Assembly: GCA_024742355.1 (NCBI GenBank)
Contig: JANSYM010000006.1
Coordinates: 1 to 64,000, forward strand
Direction of reading: 5' to 3'
Source of the DNA: Hyphomonadaceae bacterium
GTDB taxonomy: Bacteria; Pseudomonadota; Alphaproteobacteria; Caulobacterales; Hyphomonadaceae
DNA length: 64,000 bases
Shown here one piece after another: positions 45,195 to 54,991 of the stretch (position 1 is its first letter; each line of letters begins with the position of its first letter). The notes under the pieces were generated by a model that saw only the letters and a list, made by a program, of their open reading frames with translations, searched no databases and was not told the origin of the DNA. Made by a program: the position numbers and the translations under genes.

Positions 45195-46949
45195 ATGTCA
45201 CTAGTTTCTGTCCGCAGCGCCGCGATCGGTATCGCGCTCCTTCTCGCCTCACCTGTCGCCATGACCCAGAGCCTCGCCGAGCTGATTGATCAGTACGAAA
45301 CGTTCAATCGTGAAGGCGATCCTGACGAAGCCGCGCGAGCAGCGGGTGTCGAGGCGCGCACCTGGGCCACCGTCACCCCGGACTATGTTGAAGAGCGCGC
45401 GGAGCAAGCGGCTGAGATGCTCGCCGCGTTGAACGCGCTGGAAACTGCGGAAGCCGGGCCGGAGACAGCAATCCTCAACCATCTACTGCAAGCCAGCGTC
45501 GACGCGCATCGCTATGACACTGCCCGCATTCCGTTTACCGGCGACTGGGGCTTCTTCGCGGCGCCGGCATACACGGCCATGCGCACACGGCTGACCACAC
45601 GCGCGGATGCTGAAGCCTGGACCGCGCGGGTCAATGACCTGCCCCGCTTCTTTGACGAGCAGATCGAAAACATGCAGCGCGGGATTGATACGGGCTGGAC
45701 CCAGCACGGCGATCCACTGGCAACCTCGATCGCACAGATCCGGGCGCAGCTGGTCGAGGACCCAACCGATAGCACCCTGTTCCTGCCATTCGAGTCACTC
45801 GATGCGTCAGAGCTCACCGAGCTTGAGATTCTGACACTGAAGAACAAAGGCAAGACGGCGGTTCAGCGCGCCATCAATGCCTATGCTGATCTGCTGCAAT
45901 TCATGGAAGAGGATTACTCCCCCGCCGCGCGCGCTGCACCTGGACTGGCGACGCTACAAGGCGGACAGGAAGCCTACGCTGTCGCGGTTGGTTTTCACAC
46001 TGCCGGGGCTGGTTACTCGCCAGAAGAGATCCACCAGCTGGGCCAGTCGGAAGTCGCGCGCATCCGTGCCGAAATGGACGAGATCATTGCCGAAGTGGCG
46101 TTTGAAGGCAGCTTTGAAGAGTTCATCGCCTTTCTCCGCACCGATCCGCAATTCTATGCCGAAAGCCCGGAAGAGCTGCTGGAAAAGGCCTCGGAAATGA
46201 GCAAACGCCTGGATGCCATACTGCCGCGCTATTTCGGTACGTTGCCGCGTCTGCCATACGGGGTTGAAGCTGTTCCAGCGTCAATCGCGCCAGGATATAC
46301 AACCGGGCGCTATTCAGGCGGCGATGCTGAGAAAGGCATTGCGGGAACTTACCTGGTCAACACCTATGCGCTCGACCAGCGTCCCCTGTACGAGCTACCG
46401 GCGCTGTCCGCGCATGAAGCCGTGCCAGGCCACCATTTGCAGATCGCGCTGGCTCAGGAACTCGAAGACGTGCCGGAGTTTCGCAAATCCTACTACGCCA
46501 CCGCGTTTGGCGAAGGCTGGGGTCTTTATGCAGAGAAGCTCGCCGGCGAGGCTGATTTCTACCGCACGCCATATGAGCGCTTCGGTCAGCTCTCTTATGA
46601 AATGTGGCGCGCGTGTCGCCTGGTCGCAGATACCGGCCTGCATCATTATGGCTGGAGCCGCGCCGACGCCGAAGCCTGTTTCATTGAAAACACTGCGCTC
46701 GCACCGCTGAATATCCAGACGGAAGTCACGCGCTATATTGGCTGGCCGGGTCAAGCCACAGCTTACAAAGTCGGCGAGCTGAAAATCCTCGAACTGCGCG
46801 CCAAGGCCAAAGCGGCGCTCGGTGAGCAGTTTGATATTCGCGCCTATCATGATGTCGTGCTTGGGGCCGGCGCCATGCCTCTGGATGCGCTGGAACGACG
46901 GGTCGATGATTGGATCGCGTCGGAGCAGGCTGACATCTCGGGCGAGTAG
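45195..46949 (+). CDS. DUF885 family secreted peptidase-like protein
   Basis: The 584-residue protein has a signal peptide (about 1-26, ending AMTQS) and a DUF885 domain with the zinc-type motif SAHEAVPGHHLQ and downstream FGEGWGLYAEKLAGE, both expected of this metallopeptidase-like family. It is likely periplasmic. The substrate is unknown. The ATG at 45195 is 192 bp from the divergent sdhC start; longer upstream starts lack the signal peptide. Confidence 0.9.
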   Translation: MSLVSVRSAAIGIALLLASPVAMTQSLAELIDQYETFNREGDPDEAARAAGVEARTWATVTPDYVEERAEQAAEMLAALNALETAEAGPETAILNHLLQASVDAHRYDTARIPFTGDWGFFAAPAYTAMRTRLTTRADAEAWTARVNDLPRFFDEQIENMQRGIDTGWTQHGDPLATSIAQIRAQLVEDPTDSTLFLPFESLDASELTELEILTLKNKGKTAVQRAINAYADLLQFMEEDYSPAARAAPGLATLQGGQEAYAVAVGFHTAGAGYSPEEIHQLGQSEVARIRAEMDEIIAEVAFEGSFEEFIAFLRTDPQFYAESPEELLEKASEMSKRLDAILPRYFGTLPRLPYGVEAVPASIAPGYTTGRYSGGDAEKGIAGTYLVNTYALDQRPLYELPALSAHEAVPGHHLQIALAQELEDVPEFRKSYYATAFGEGWGLYAEKLAGEADFYRTPYERFGQLSYEMWRACRLVADTGLHHYGWSRADAEACFIENTALAPLNIQTEVTRYIGWPGQATAYKVGELKILELRAKAKAALGEQFDIRAYHDVVLGAGAMPLDALERRVDDWIASEQADISGE

Positions 46950-47039
46950 CAGCAGTTCCTTCCACACTGATTCATTCGTTCCACGATTGGCGTCGCGTCA
47001 GGCTTTTCACGCGGTAAGTGACGGCCCTAGACTGTCCGT

Positions 47040-48260
47040 GTGCCGCAAGACGATCCCGACAGTTTGACCACAGACCCCGCTCCGCGACGGATGAGCCGAC
47101 GCCAGGTTTGGGCATTGACGCTCGCTGCCTCCGTGGTCACAGCAAACGCCTATTATGTGCACCCGATCATCGCCCGCGTGGCGGAGGATTTCGACGTCAG
47201 CGCCTCGATGATCGGGATTGTGCCAGGCTTTAATCAGATCGCACTGGCGCTCGGGATTTTCCTGCTTCTGCCGCTCGGCGATCGCTACTCCAATCGGACA
47301 TTGTCGACCGTGTTTGTCTGGGGCCAGTTTCTGGCCATCACCCTGATGGCGTTCTCGCGTGATTTCACCTTGTTCGTGACCGGCTCGACCTTGCTCGGCT
47401 TCGCCACCATCGTGCCCTACCTGCTGCCGACCTATGTTTCCAAACGCGTCGACGCTCAGGAGCTGGGGCGAGTCACCGCGATGCTGACGACAGGGATCAT
47501 TGCCGGGATCCTGATCGCGCGCGCGGGTGCTGGCGTGGTTGCTGAGCACCTGGGGTGGCGCACCGTCTATTATATCGCGTCGTCATTGATGCTGGTGGTT
47601 GCGATCCTGCTGCCCCTGTCCATGGACCGACGCGAGCCGAGCTCAACAGCAGCAAAACCGACATCCTACCTGGCGCTGATTGGGTCGATGTTGCCTCTGA
47701 CCAGCCGATATCCGGAAGTGTTGCTGTCCGGCAGCATTCAGGCCCTGAGTTTCGGCATTTTCATCTCGATCTGGATGGGGCTCGGCCTGCACCTGACCAG
47801 CGCTGAAATGGGATATGGCGTAGATACGGTCGGCTATCTGGCGCTGCTGGCCATCGTCAATGTCGTGACGACGCCGAGATTCGGCGCGCTGGCGGATCGA
47901 ATGGGGCCGCGCAAGACGCGCCTGGTCGCGTCTGGTTTTCGCCTGGTCGGTATCTCTCTATTCCTGGTTTTCGGGCACAGCCTGTGGCTGCTCATCATTC
48001 CGATCCTGATCGCCAATATTTTCGGCCCGGTCATGGATGTCACCGGACGCATGACCATCCTGAAGGAATCTCCCGAGATCCGCACCCGGCTGATGACGGT
48101 CTATATCGTCTTCATGTTTCTCGGCGGCGGCATCGCGAGCTGGGCCGGGACAACCGTTTACGATCTATGGGGCTGGTCCGGCAACGCGACCCTTGCTGTC
48201 TCGCTTTCGGTGATTGTCAGCGCTTTGAGCGCCTTAGCGTATTTGCGGTATGAACGCTGA
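47040..48260 (+). CDS. MFS transporter
   Basis: A 406-residue permease with about 12 spans. Between spans 2 and 3 is the MFS motif LLLPLGDRYSNRTL, and its repeat FGALADRMGPRKTR lies between spans 8 and 9. It resembles the YgaY/NreB-like drug and metabolite exporters. The frame opens with GTG at 47040; an ATG at 47091 (MSRRQVW) is equally possible and neither has a clear ribosome site. No regulator is adjacent. Confidence 0.88.
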   Translation: MPQDDPDSLTTDPAPRRMSRRQVWALTLAASVVTANAYYVHPIIARVAEDFDVSASMIGIVPGFNQIALALGIFLLLPLGDRYSNRTLSTVFVWGQFLAITLMAFSRDFTLFVTGSTLLGFATIVPYLLPTYVSKRVDAQELGRVTAMLTTGIIAGILIARAGAGVVAEHLGWRTVYYIASSLMLVVAILLPLSMDRREPSSTAAKPTSYLALIGSMLPLTSRYPEVLLSGSIQALSFGIFISIWMGLGLHLTSAEMGYGVDTVGYLALLAIVNVVTTPRFGALADRMGPRKTRLVASGFRLVGISLFLVFGHSLWLLIIPILIANIFGPVMDVTGRMTILKESPEIRTRLMTVYIVFMFLGGGIASWAGTTVYDLWGWSGNATLAVSLSVIVSALSALAYLRYER

Positions 48261-48381
48261 CGGCACGCGGCTGATTTTTATTCTGTATTTGATAGTAAAC
48301 AACAAACACCAATTGGCTTGCATATTGCGTTACAGTCTGCACAACGCCCCTGTTGGGGAAATTCTGAACTAGGACGTAACA

Positions 48382-49899
48382 ATGCTGCCAAAACCGCTGG
48401 CCAAAATCGCACCAAACACACTCGAATTTGAAATCCTGCCTTTGGTCAAACCGACCGGTTTTCGGGAGTATGATGCCCGCTGGTGGTTCAACGGCATCGG
48501 CCATGAAAAAGACCCGGAACTCAATCTGACAGGCGTGCAGGCGCTTGGCCTCGGCATGGCGACGCTGTTCCACGAGCTTGGCGTCGAGCCGAAAGTGGTC
48601 ACGGGGCACGACTATCGCTCGATCAGCCAGCCGATCAAGAACGCGCTCATCCTCGGCATGGTCCAGGGCGGATGCGAGGTGCTAGATATCGGGCTTGCCT
48701 TGTCGCCCATGGTCTATTGGAGCCAGTTCGAGCTGGATTGCGCCTGCTGCGCCATGGTCACGGCCTCACACAATGAGAATGGCTGGACCGGCGTGAAGAT
48801 GGGCGCCAATCGGCCGCTGACCTTCGGTCCGGATGAGATGGGGCGCCTGAAAGAAATCGTGCTGAACGGCGACTTCCAGCCCCGCGCAGGTGGTGGTCAT
48901 TTCCGCGTGGATGACATGCGCGAGCGATACATTGAGAGCGTCTCTGAAGGCGTCTCAATCAAACGCCCACTGAAAGTCATTGCCGCTTGCGGAAACGGCA
49001 CGGCGGGCGCGTTCGCCCCGGATGCGCTGCGCAAAATGGGCGTTGAGGTGATCGAGATGGACTGTAATCTCGACATGACCTTCCCGAAATACAATCCCAA
49101 CCCGGAAGACAGCGCCATGCTCCACGCTATGGCGGAAGCGGTGAAAGAGCACGGCGCAGACATCGCGCTCGGCTTTGACGGCGACGGCGACCGGTGCGGC
49201 GTCATCGACAATACTGGCGACGAAATCTTCGCAGACAAGATCGGCCTGATGCTGGCCCGCGACCTGTCAAAGGAATATCCGGGGGCCAAATTCGTTGTCG
49301 ATGTGAAATCGACGGGCCTCTACAAGACCGATCCGGTCCTGGAAGCGAATGGCTCGACGGTTGATTATTACAAGACCGGTCACTCCTACATCAAGCGCCG
49401 CACCACTGACCTCGATGCGCTCGCGGGTTTCGAGAAATCCGGCCACTTCTTTTTTCGGCCGCCCATCGGCCTTGGCTATGATGACGGTCTGATCGCCGCC
49501 AAAGCCATTCTGGAAATGCTTGATCGCAACCCGGACAAGACCATGGCTGACCTGAAAAGCGAACTCGGTGTTGCCTTCACGTCGCTGACCATGTCGCCGC
49601 ATTGCGCTGACGAAGTGAAGTATGAGGTCATCGACCGTATCGTCGAAGAGTATAAAGGCCTGCTCGGCACGGAGATCCTCGGCCGCAAAGTGGTTGATGT
49701 GAACACCGTGAATGGGGCGCGCGTGACCCTGGAAGACGGTTCCTGGGTGCTGGCCCGTGCGAGTTCGAACAAGCCTGAACTCGCAGTCGTCGTGGAGAGT
49801 ATGCGGTCCGACGACGACATGGTCGCCCTGTTCCGCGAAGAGGTGAAGCCGCGACTGGCCAAATATGAGGAAATCGGGGCTTACAATCAGGAAATCTGA
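48382..49899 (+). CDS. Phosphomannomutase/phosphoglucomutase
   Basis: The 505-residue four-domain phosphohexomutase has the phosphoserine loop TASHNENGW (Ser129), the Mg2+ loop GFDGDGDRCG, the sugar-binding loop FEKSGHFFF and the C-terminal phosphate loop RASSNKPEL. It converts mannose-6-P or glucose-6-P to the 1-phosphate for nucleotide sugars and so supports the surface-glycan genes elsewhere in the window. About 40 residues longer than AlgC, with an unusual N-terminus. It stands alone. Confidence 0.93.
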   Translation: MLPKPLAKIAPNTLEFEILPLVKPTGFREYDARWWFNGIGHEKDPELNLTGVQALGLGMATLFHELGVEPKVVTGHDYRSISQPIKNALILGMVQGGCEVLDIGLALSPMVYWSQFELDCACCAMVTASHNENGWTGVKMGANRPLTFGPDEMGRLKEIVLNGDFQPRAGGGHFRVDDMRERYIESVSEGVSIKRPLKVIAACGNGTAGAFAPDALRKMGVEVIEMDCNLDMTFPKYNPNPEDSAMLHAMAEAVKEHGADIALGFDGDGDRCGVIDNTGDEIFADKIGLMLARDLSKEYPGAKFVVDVKSTGLYKTDPVLEANGSTVDYYKTGHSYIKRRTTDLDALAGFEKSGHFFFRPPIGLGYDDGLIAAKAILEMLDRNPDKTMADLKSELGVAFTSLTMSPHCADEVKYEVIDRIVEEYKGLLGTEILGRKVVDVNTVNGARVTLEDGSWVLARASSNKPELAVVVESMRSDDDMVALFREEVKPRLAKYEEIGAYNQEI

Positions 49900-50008
49900 T
49901 TTCCGTCACGTCTGACAAAAAGTTCATAAAAATCAGCGACGGAGACGCGCTCTCTGCGCGTTTCACCCGCGTGCGCGGCGTGGCGCTGTGCAGAGGGAGA
50001 ATTGCATT

Positions 50009-51478
50009 ATGAACTTTCGATCGAGCCTGCTGGCGACGACATTCATTCTGGCTGCGTGCGGCGGCGGTGGCGGCGGCAGCACGACCACGCCAACCACGGT
50101 CACCACCACCAATTCCGCGCCGGTCGTATCTTCGGCTGTCGCAGATCAGGGCGCGAATGTTGGCTACGGTTTTTCGCTCGATCTCGCCGGAACCTTTTCA
50201 GATCCGGACAATGACACGCTGACGGTCACCGCCGATTTCGGCGCGGACGCAAAAGGCCTCAGCCTGTCCGGCACGGTGATTTCAGGCGTGCCAGACTCGA
50301 CCGGCGATGTCACCATCACCTGCACCGCCACCGATCCGGACGGCGAAAGCGTCAGTGACACATTCACAATCACGGTCAGCATCGACCAGAGCGCCATCGC
50401 AACCGTCTTTTCCGGGACGATCGACCTCGACAATCTCGACGATTATGCCGGGCAGACGGTGCCGAATTACATCACCAAGCTGAACGATGGCGGCAATCCG
50501 ATCAGCAATGCTGGCGCGACTCTGGGGCGGGTCCTGTTCTATGACACATCACTGTCGACCACAGGCACCGTTTCATGCGCTTCTTGTCACGCACAATCTC
50601 TGGGGTTCAGCGATTCCGGCGTCGTCAGTACGGGCGTCGAAGGCGGCCAGACGGGGCGCCACTCGATGCGCCTGATCAATACCATGTTCGCGGACGAGGA
50701 GGATTTCTTCTGGGACGAACGCGCACCGAGCCACGAAGCTCAGGAAAGCCAACCGATCCAGGATCACAATGAAATGGGGTTCAGCGGGCAAAGCGGCCGG
50801 CCGGACTTGAACGACCTGATCGTTCAGATGGAGGCGACCGAATATTACGAAGAGCTGTTCCGCTTCGTCTATCTCGACCCCAACATCACCGAGCAGCGGA
50901 TACAGCTGGCGCTGGCGCAATTCACCAAGTCGATCCAGTCCTTTGATTCCCGCTATGATACGGGCCGAGCTCAGGTGAACAATAATGGCGCGCCGTTTCC
51001 GAATTTCACTGCAGACGAAAATGCCGGGAAGACCCTGTTCATGCAGACCCCGAATGATGGCGGCGCAGGCTGCAATCGATGCCACCGGGCGCCCGAGTTC
51101 GATATCGCCCCAAACTCGGACCAGAACGGGATTTTCCGTGTGGCCAATTCAACCACAGAGTTCGACCTGACCAATACAAGATCGCCATCACTGCGCGATA
51201 TGGTTGGCCCGGGCGGAAGCTCGAATGGTCCGTTCATGCATGATGGTTCACTGGCGACGATCCGGGATGTCATTGACCATTATGACAATATCCAGGCGCC
51301 GACGACCGAACCGCCGCTGACGGAATTCCTGGCGACCCTGGACAATCGCCTGACCCAGGGCGGTAACCCGCAAAACCTGAACCTCACGGATGCGGAGAAG
51401 GACCAGCTTGAGGCCTTCCTGCTAACGCTGACCGGGGTCAGCATCTATACAGACGAAAAGCTGTCTGATCCGTTTTAG
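50009..51478 (+). CDS. Di-heme cytochrome c peroxidase family lipoprotein with Ig-like domain
   Basis: The 489-residue product has a lipoprotein signal (Cys17), a Gly/Thr-rich linker, a cadherin/He_PIG-like Ig domain (about 36-126: PDNDTLTVTADFGADAKGLSLSGTVISGVP), then a MauG/CcpA-type peroxidase with two heme sites, CASCH (190-194) and CNRCH (355-359). MauG-type motifs FFWDERAP and LNTRSPSLRD-like LTNTRSPSLRD are present. It probably reduces peroxide or oxidises a protein or polymer at the outer surface. The start follows GAGGGAG. Confidence 0.92.
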   Translation: MNFRSSLLATTFILAACGGGGGGSTTTPTTVTTTNSAPVVSSAVADQGANVGYGFSLDLAGTFSDPDNDTLTVTADFGADAKGLSLSGTVISGVPDSTGDVTITCTATDPDGESVSDTFTITVSIDQSAIATVFSGTIDLDNLDDYAGQTVPNYITKLNDGGNPISNAGATLGRVLFYDTSLSTTGTVSCASCHAQSLGFSDSGVVSTGVEGGQTGRHSMRLINTMFADEEDFFWDERAPSHEAQESQPIQDHNEMGFSGQSGRPDLNDLIVQMEATEYYEELFRFVYLDPNITEQRIQLALAQFTKSIQSFDSRYDTGRAQVNNNGAPFPNFTADENAGKTLFMQTPNDGGAGCNRCHRAPEFDIAPNSDQNGIFRVANSTTEFDLTNTRSPSLRDMVGPGGSSNGPFMHDGSLATIRDVIDHYDNIQAPTTEPPLTEFLATLDNRLTQGGNPQNLNLTDAEKDQLEAFLLTLTGVSIYTDEKLSDPF

Positions 51479-51485
51479 GGTACCA

Positions 51486-51517
51486 GGCCGGGGCGTGCCT
51501 GAGCGCTTGTCCCGGCC
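51486..51517. terminator. Hairpin between convergent genes
   Basis: GGCCGGG (51486-51492) pairs with CCCGGCC (51511-51517) around an 18-base loop. No T-run follows, so it may only be a weak terminator for the peroxidase gene and the convergent GT2 gene. Confidence 0.35.
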
Positions 51518-52252
51518 CTAACGCACATCCTCATAATGTTTGGAAAGGCGCGCAGAGCTGGCTCCAAAGCCCCACATCAGACCAACATACAGATAGGTCA
51601 GGTTGGCCCGCCAGAAGCCCCATTCTGCCACCCGGCGATCCGATGACCAGACTTTGCGCGGAACCTGACGCACACGCCCGCGCCCACCGCGCACCATACG
51701 CAGGCATAGATCGGCCTCCTCCATGATCGCCTGGTCCGGGTCCCAGCCGCCGATGTCTTCGAAGTCGGCGCGGCGACAGATCATGACCTGATCACCGAAC
51801 AGAAGTCTGCACCCCCGAAAAAACGAGATCGGCCGAAACAGCAGCGGCGCGTACCAGGTCTTGATGAAATTGTGCGCCGTCGTCACGCGGCGAACTCCGG
51901 ACGGACCCCGCATGACTGACACAAACCCGGCAAGGGCCGTGCGCTCATCGCGGAGGACTTGCTCTGCCAGCGTCACAAAATCATCCGGGACGATCGTGTC
52001 AGCGTGCAGGAAGCACAGAACATCGCCCTTCGCTGCGGCGGCGCCAGCATTCATCTGTCCGGCGCGCCCTTTCGGCAAATCAGACAGCAGGGTCACACCG
52101 GCATCGCGGGCCAGCGCGGGCGTCGCGTCGACGCTGCCGGCATCGGCGACAACCACATCCAGAGGTGCTGGCGATAATCGCTGCATGTTCTCCAGCGTCT
52201 GCGGCAATGCTTCGGCCTCGTTCAACGTCGGAATGATGATCGAGACCGCCAT
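51518..52252 (-). CDS. GT2 glycosyltransferase (TIGR04283 type)
   Basis: A 244-residue GT-A enzyme with SIIIPTLNEAEALPQTL, the VVADAGSVDAT loop, the metal motif FLHADT and the GDQVMICRRADFEDIGGWD acceptor region. The C-terminal hydrophobic end (LTYLYVGLMWGFG) could anchor it at the membrane. TIGR04283 enzymes often pair with a TIGR04282 partner, which is not seen here. The acceptor is unknown. Confidence 0.88.
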   Translation of the reverse strand: MAVSIIIPTLNEAEALPQTLENMQRLSPAPLDVVVADAGSVDATPALARDAGVTLLSDLPKGRAGQMNAGAAAAKGDVLCFLHADTIVPDDFVTLAEQVLRDERTALAGFVSVMRGPSGVRRVTTAHNFIKTWYAPLLFRPISFFRGCRLLFGDQVMICRRADFEDIGGWDPDQAIMEEADLCLRMVRGGRGRVRQVPRKVWSSDRRVAEWGFWRANLTYLYVGLMWGFGASSARLSKHYEDVR

Positions 52253-52370
52253 GCGATAGGCTTACCGCACTTGGACAAGAGGTGAAATCACGATCGTATT
52301 ACGTATCAGCAAGCGCTCTCTTACGGAAAATTAAGAGCGACCGCGCGGGTTTTGCGCTTAAGCCCTTCAT

Positions 52371-53117
52371 ATGACAGCGTTTGCGGGGGACACGCTCAAG
52401 GCGAAATCCGGTATCGTGGCGGGTGTAACGCTCGCGCACGCAGTCATTCTTGCCTTTGTCGCGACAATGCCCCTGTCATCGATAAAAACCGAAAAAGTGG
52501 CAGTTTTGAATGTTGAATTGGTCGAACGACCTTCTGCTCCTGCACCGGAGGTTGCGGCGATTGACCCACCGCCGGCCAAGCCCGATCCACAATCTCAGGC
52601 GCCCCTGCAAATCACAGCGCCTGAGCCCGTTCAACCCGAAACGGACGTCGAGCATCCGGATTCAAATGCCGACGGATTAGATATTCTGACCAGCCTGGAG
52701 CCCGGCATGGACGACCAACCCGTGCCGTCGGCATCAACGGGCACCGGCACAAGCGATTCCAAAACCATTGATGAGCGCCAGATCGCGCAAGCCCTTCGCC
52801 TCTTCTCGTGCCAGAGGCTCACCCGCGCGCGTGACGAAGACTGCCCAAAGCCGGACCCATTTGCGGTCGCGGAAGCTCTGGACGCCCGCCAACAAGCGGC
52901 GCTCGACCCTCAACAGATCCCGGTCTTCAATCAGGAAAACGCGGCCGAACAATTTTTCTCGCGGCAAAAACAGGCGCGCCACATGTTCCCGGGTATGGAT
53001 GCCGACATGTTCGGCGATACGCTTCCCTCAGGCGCCTATACGGCCAGTCGAATTCGCGAAGGTAGAGAGCCGCTCTGGTCGGAAGACATGAAGCGTGGCT
53101 TTACCAAGTCGGATTAA
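52371..53117 (+). CDS. TonB-like N-terminal anchor protein without a TonB C-terminal domain
   Basis: A 248-residue protein with one N-terminal span (about 14-34) after a short cytosolic start, then a proline-rich, low-complexity periplasmic stretch (about 50-130: ERPSAPAPEVAAIDPPPAKPDP..), as in TonB/TolA linkers. The C-terminal part (about 135-248) has two Cys (LFSCQRLTRARDEDCPKP) but no recognisable TonB fold. I do not recognise the family. Divergent from the GT2 gene; no ExbB/ExbD genes nearby. Stop overlaps ggt by 4 bp. Confidence 0.75.
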   Translation: MTAFAGDTLKAKSGIVAGVTLAHAVILAFVATMPLSSIKTEKVAVLNVELVERPSAPAPEVAAIDPPPAKPDPQSQAPLQITAPEPVQPETDVEHPDSNADGLDILTSLEPGMDDQPVPSASTGTGTSDSKTIDERQIAQALRLFSCQRLTRARDEDCPKPDPFAVAEALDARQQAALDPQQIPVFNQENAAEQFFSRQKQARHMFPGMDADMFGDTLPSGAYTASRIREGREPLWSEDMKRGFTKSD

Positions 53118-54919
53118 GGTGTCGCCTCGCTTGGTGCGTCTTCCGCAGGTGCCTCTTCCAACGCCAGGGCAACCCCTTCGCGGCGCGGATCGGCGCCGCC
53201 ATCCAGGCCGTCCTCGGTCACCACGATAACGTGCAGGCCGCTATTTTCGCCGCGCCGTTCCTGGACGTTATAACCAAGGCTGTTCAGTTCGTCGGCTATT
53301 TCCTGGCCGCCGGGCACATCCACCTCGACACCAACCGTCTCGCCTCGGGCGATGATATTGGGCTCCGCCACAGCTTCTTGGGCCGTGTCCCCCCAATCGA
53401 GCACCGCCAGGACGGTCTTCGACACATAAGCAACGATCGAATTGCCACCAGGCGATCCGGTCACCATTTTCAGATCGCCATCCGTGTCAAAAATAATCGT
53501 CGGCGACATTGAGCTGCGCGGACGCTTGCCTGGTCCCGGCGCATTCGCCACAGGAAGGTTCGACTTGCGCGGCTGGCGCGCGAAATCGGTCAGTTCATTG
53601 TTCAGAAGGTAGCCATTGACCATGCGCGAGTTGCCGAAGGCGGCTTCCACGGTTGCGGTCATCGAGACAACATTGCCCTCCTGGTCGACGATCGAGAAAT
53701 GCGTGGTTCCCGGCGCATCTTCGGTCGGGTCCTGTCCCCACAGGCCAATCATTGGATTGCCGCCGAGGGCAAGGCCAGGATCGCCGGGTGTTGGTGTTTC
53801 ACCTGGCTCGAAGACTTCGGTAGCACGGACATCGAGATAAGCCGGATTGATCAGATCCATGGCCGGCACCTGCACAAAGTCGGCATCGGCGACATAATGA
53901 TCGCGGTCGGCATAGGCGAGGCGCTGCGCATCGACAAAGGTGCGTACGCGCGCAAATGGTTGCGTAGCATCCTCCGGCAGGAGACGATCATAGAGTCCCG
54001 GAATGGCGTTCTGTGTGACCCCGCCCGAGCTTGGCGGCGGCGCCGAGCAGATCCGGTAGTCGCGCCAATTGCCGCAAAGCGGTGGGCGGACTTTGACTTC
54101 GTAACCCGCAATATCCTCGACAGTGATCGCAGATGGCCGCGGCGCCTCAGTCAGCGTTGCAACGATCGCTTCAGCATTCTCGCCTGTGTAAAACGTCTCA
54201 ATACCGTCCGTGGCGACGCGGCGCAGGGTTTCGGCATAGTCCGGATTGTCACGCACGGCGCCTTCGGCCAGGGACTCCCCGTCCGGGAAGAAATAGGCTG
54301 CGCTGACAGGGTGGTCATCCAAGCGCGTAAACTGCCGGATGCGGGCATCGGCGAGCGTTCCGGCGAGCCGTGGGCTGACCACAAAGCCTTCATCCGCCAG
54401 CTCAATCGCAGCGTCGAAATTGCTCGCCCACTCATTGTGGCCATGCACGTCATGGGCTGTCTTATAGAGCGCGATCGCGCCGGGTACGCCGGATGACTTG
54501 CCGGATTGCCAGGCATCCAGGAATCCCAGCACTTCGCCGTCTTCGACGAACAGGTTCTCGTCAATGGCCATGGGCGCGGTCTCGCGACCGTCATAGACGA
54601 CTGTTTCACCGCTTTCCCGGTCATAGACGACCATGAAGGCGCCGCCACCAATCCCCGACGATTGCGGCTCAACCAGACCGAGTACAGTGTGTACAGCAAT
54701 CGCCGCATCGACCGCATGTCCGCCGTTGCGCAAGGCCTCCAGACCCGCTTCGACCGCCCGCGGATCCGCGGCCGCGACCATCGCACCATGGGACCACGTG
54801 TCAGCCTCAACCACTGGCGGGGCATCGTCGACTTCGATTTCAGAACTGTTATTGGCTTGTTGGCAGGCCGCGATAAACAGCGCTGAGACTCCAACAAGAA
54901 CACGTGATTTAACTGACAT
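53114..54919 (-). CDS. ggt: Gamma-glutamyltransferase lipoprotein
   Basis: The 601-residue Ntn hydrolase precursor has a lipoprotein signal (ALFIAAC, Cys19) and ggt motifs: SGIGGGAFMVVYD, YDGRETAP, and the self-cleavage site DAPGTTHFSIVD, where the first Thr of TTHFS becomes the nucleophile of the small subunit; GSPGGNSIVAYV lies near the end. It cleaves glutathione and gamma-glutamyl amides in the periplasm. Length is typical. Confidence 0.94.
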   Translation of the reverse strand: MSVKSRVLVGVSALFIAACQQANNSSEIEVDDAPPVVEADTWSHGAMVAAADPRAVEAGLEALRNGGHAVDAAIAVHTVLGLVEPQSSGIGGGAFMVVYDRESGETVVYDGRETAPMAIDENLFVEDGEVLGFLDAWQSGKSSGVPGAIALYKTAHDVHGHNEWASNFDAAIELADEGFVVSPRLAGTLADARIRQFTRLDDHPVSAAYFFPDGESLAEGAVRDNPDYAETLRRVATDGIETFYTGENAEAIVATLTEAPRPSAITVEDIAGYEVKVRPPLCGNWRDYRICSAPPPSSGGVTQNAIPGLYDRLLPEDATQPFARVRTFVDAQRLAYADRDHYVADADFVQVPAMDLINPAYLDVRATEVFEPGETPTPGDPGLALGGNPMIGLWGQDPTEDAPGTTHFSIVDQEGNVVSMTATVEAAFGNSRMVNGYLLNNELTDFARQPRKSNLPVANAPGPGKRPRSSMSPTIIFDTDGDLKMVTGSPGGNSIVAYVSKTVLAVLDWGDTAQEAVAEPNIIARGETVGVEVDVPGGQEIADELNSLGYNVQERRGENSGLHVIVVTEDGLDGGADPRREGVALALEEAPAEDAPSEATP

Positions 54920-54991
54920 TCGATGGCGCTCCGACTTGGCGAATTCTTTGCGGCACCGTAGAGCGGTTATCGAATGCAGGAAAGGCTATGA

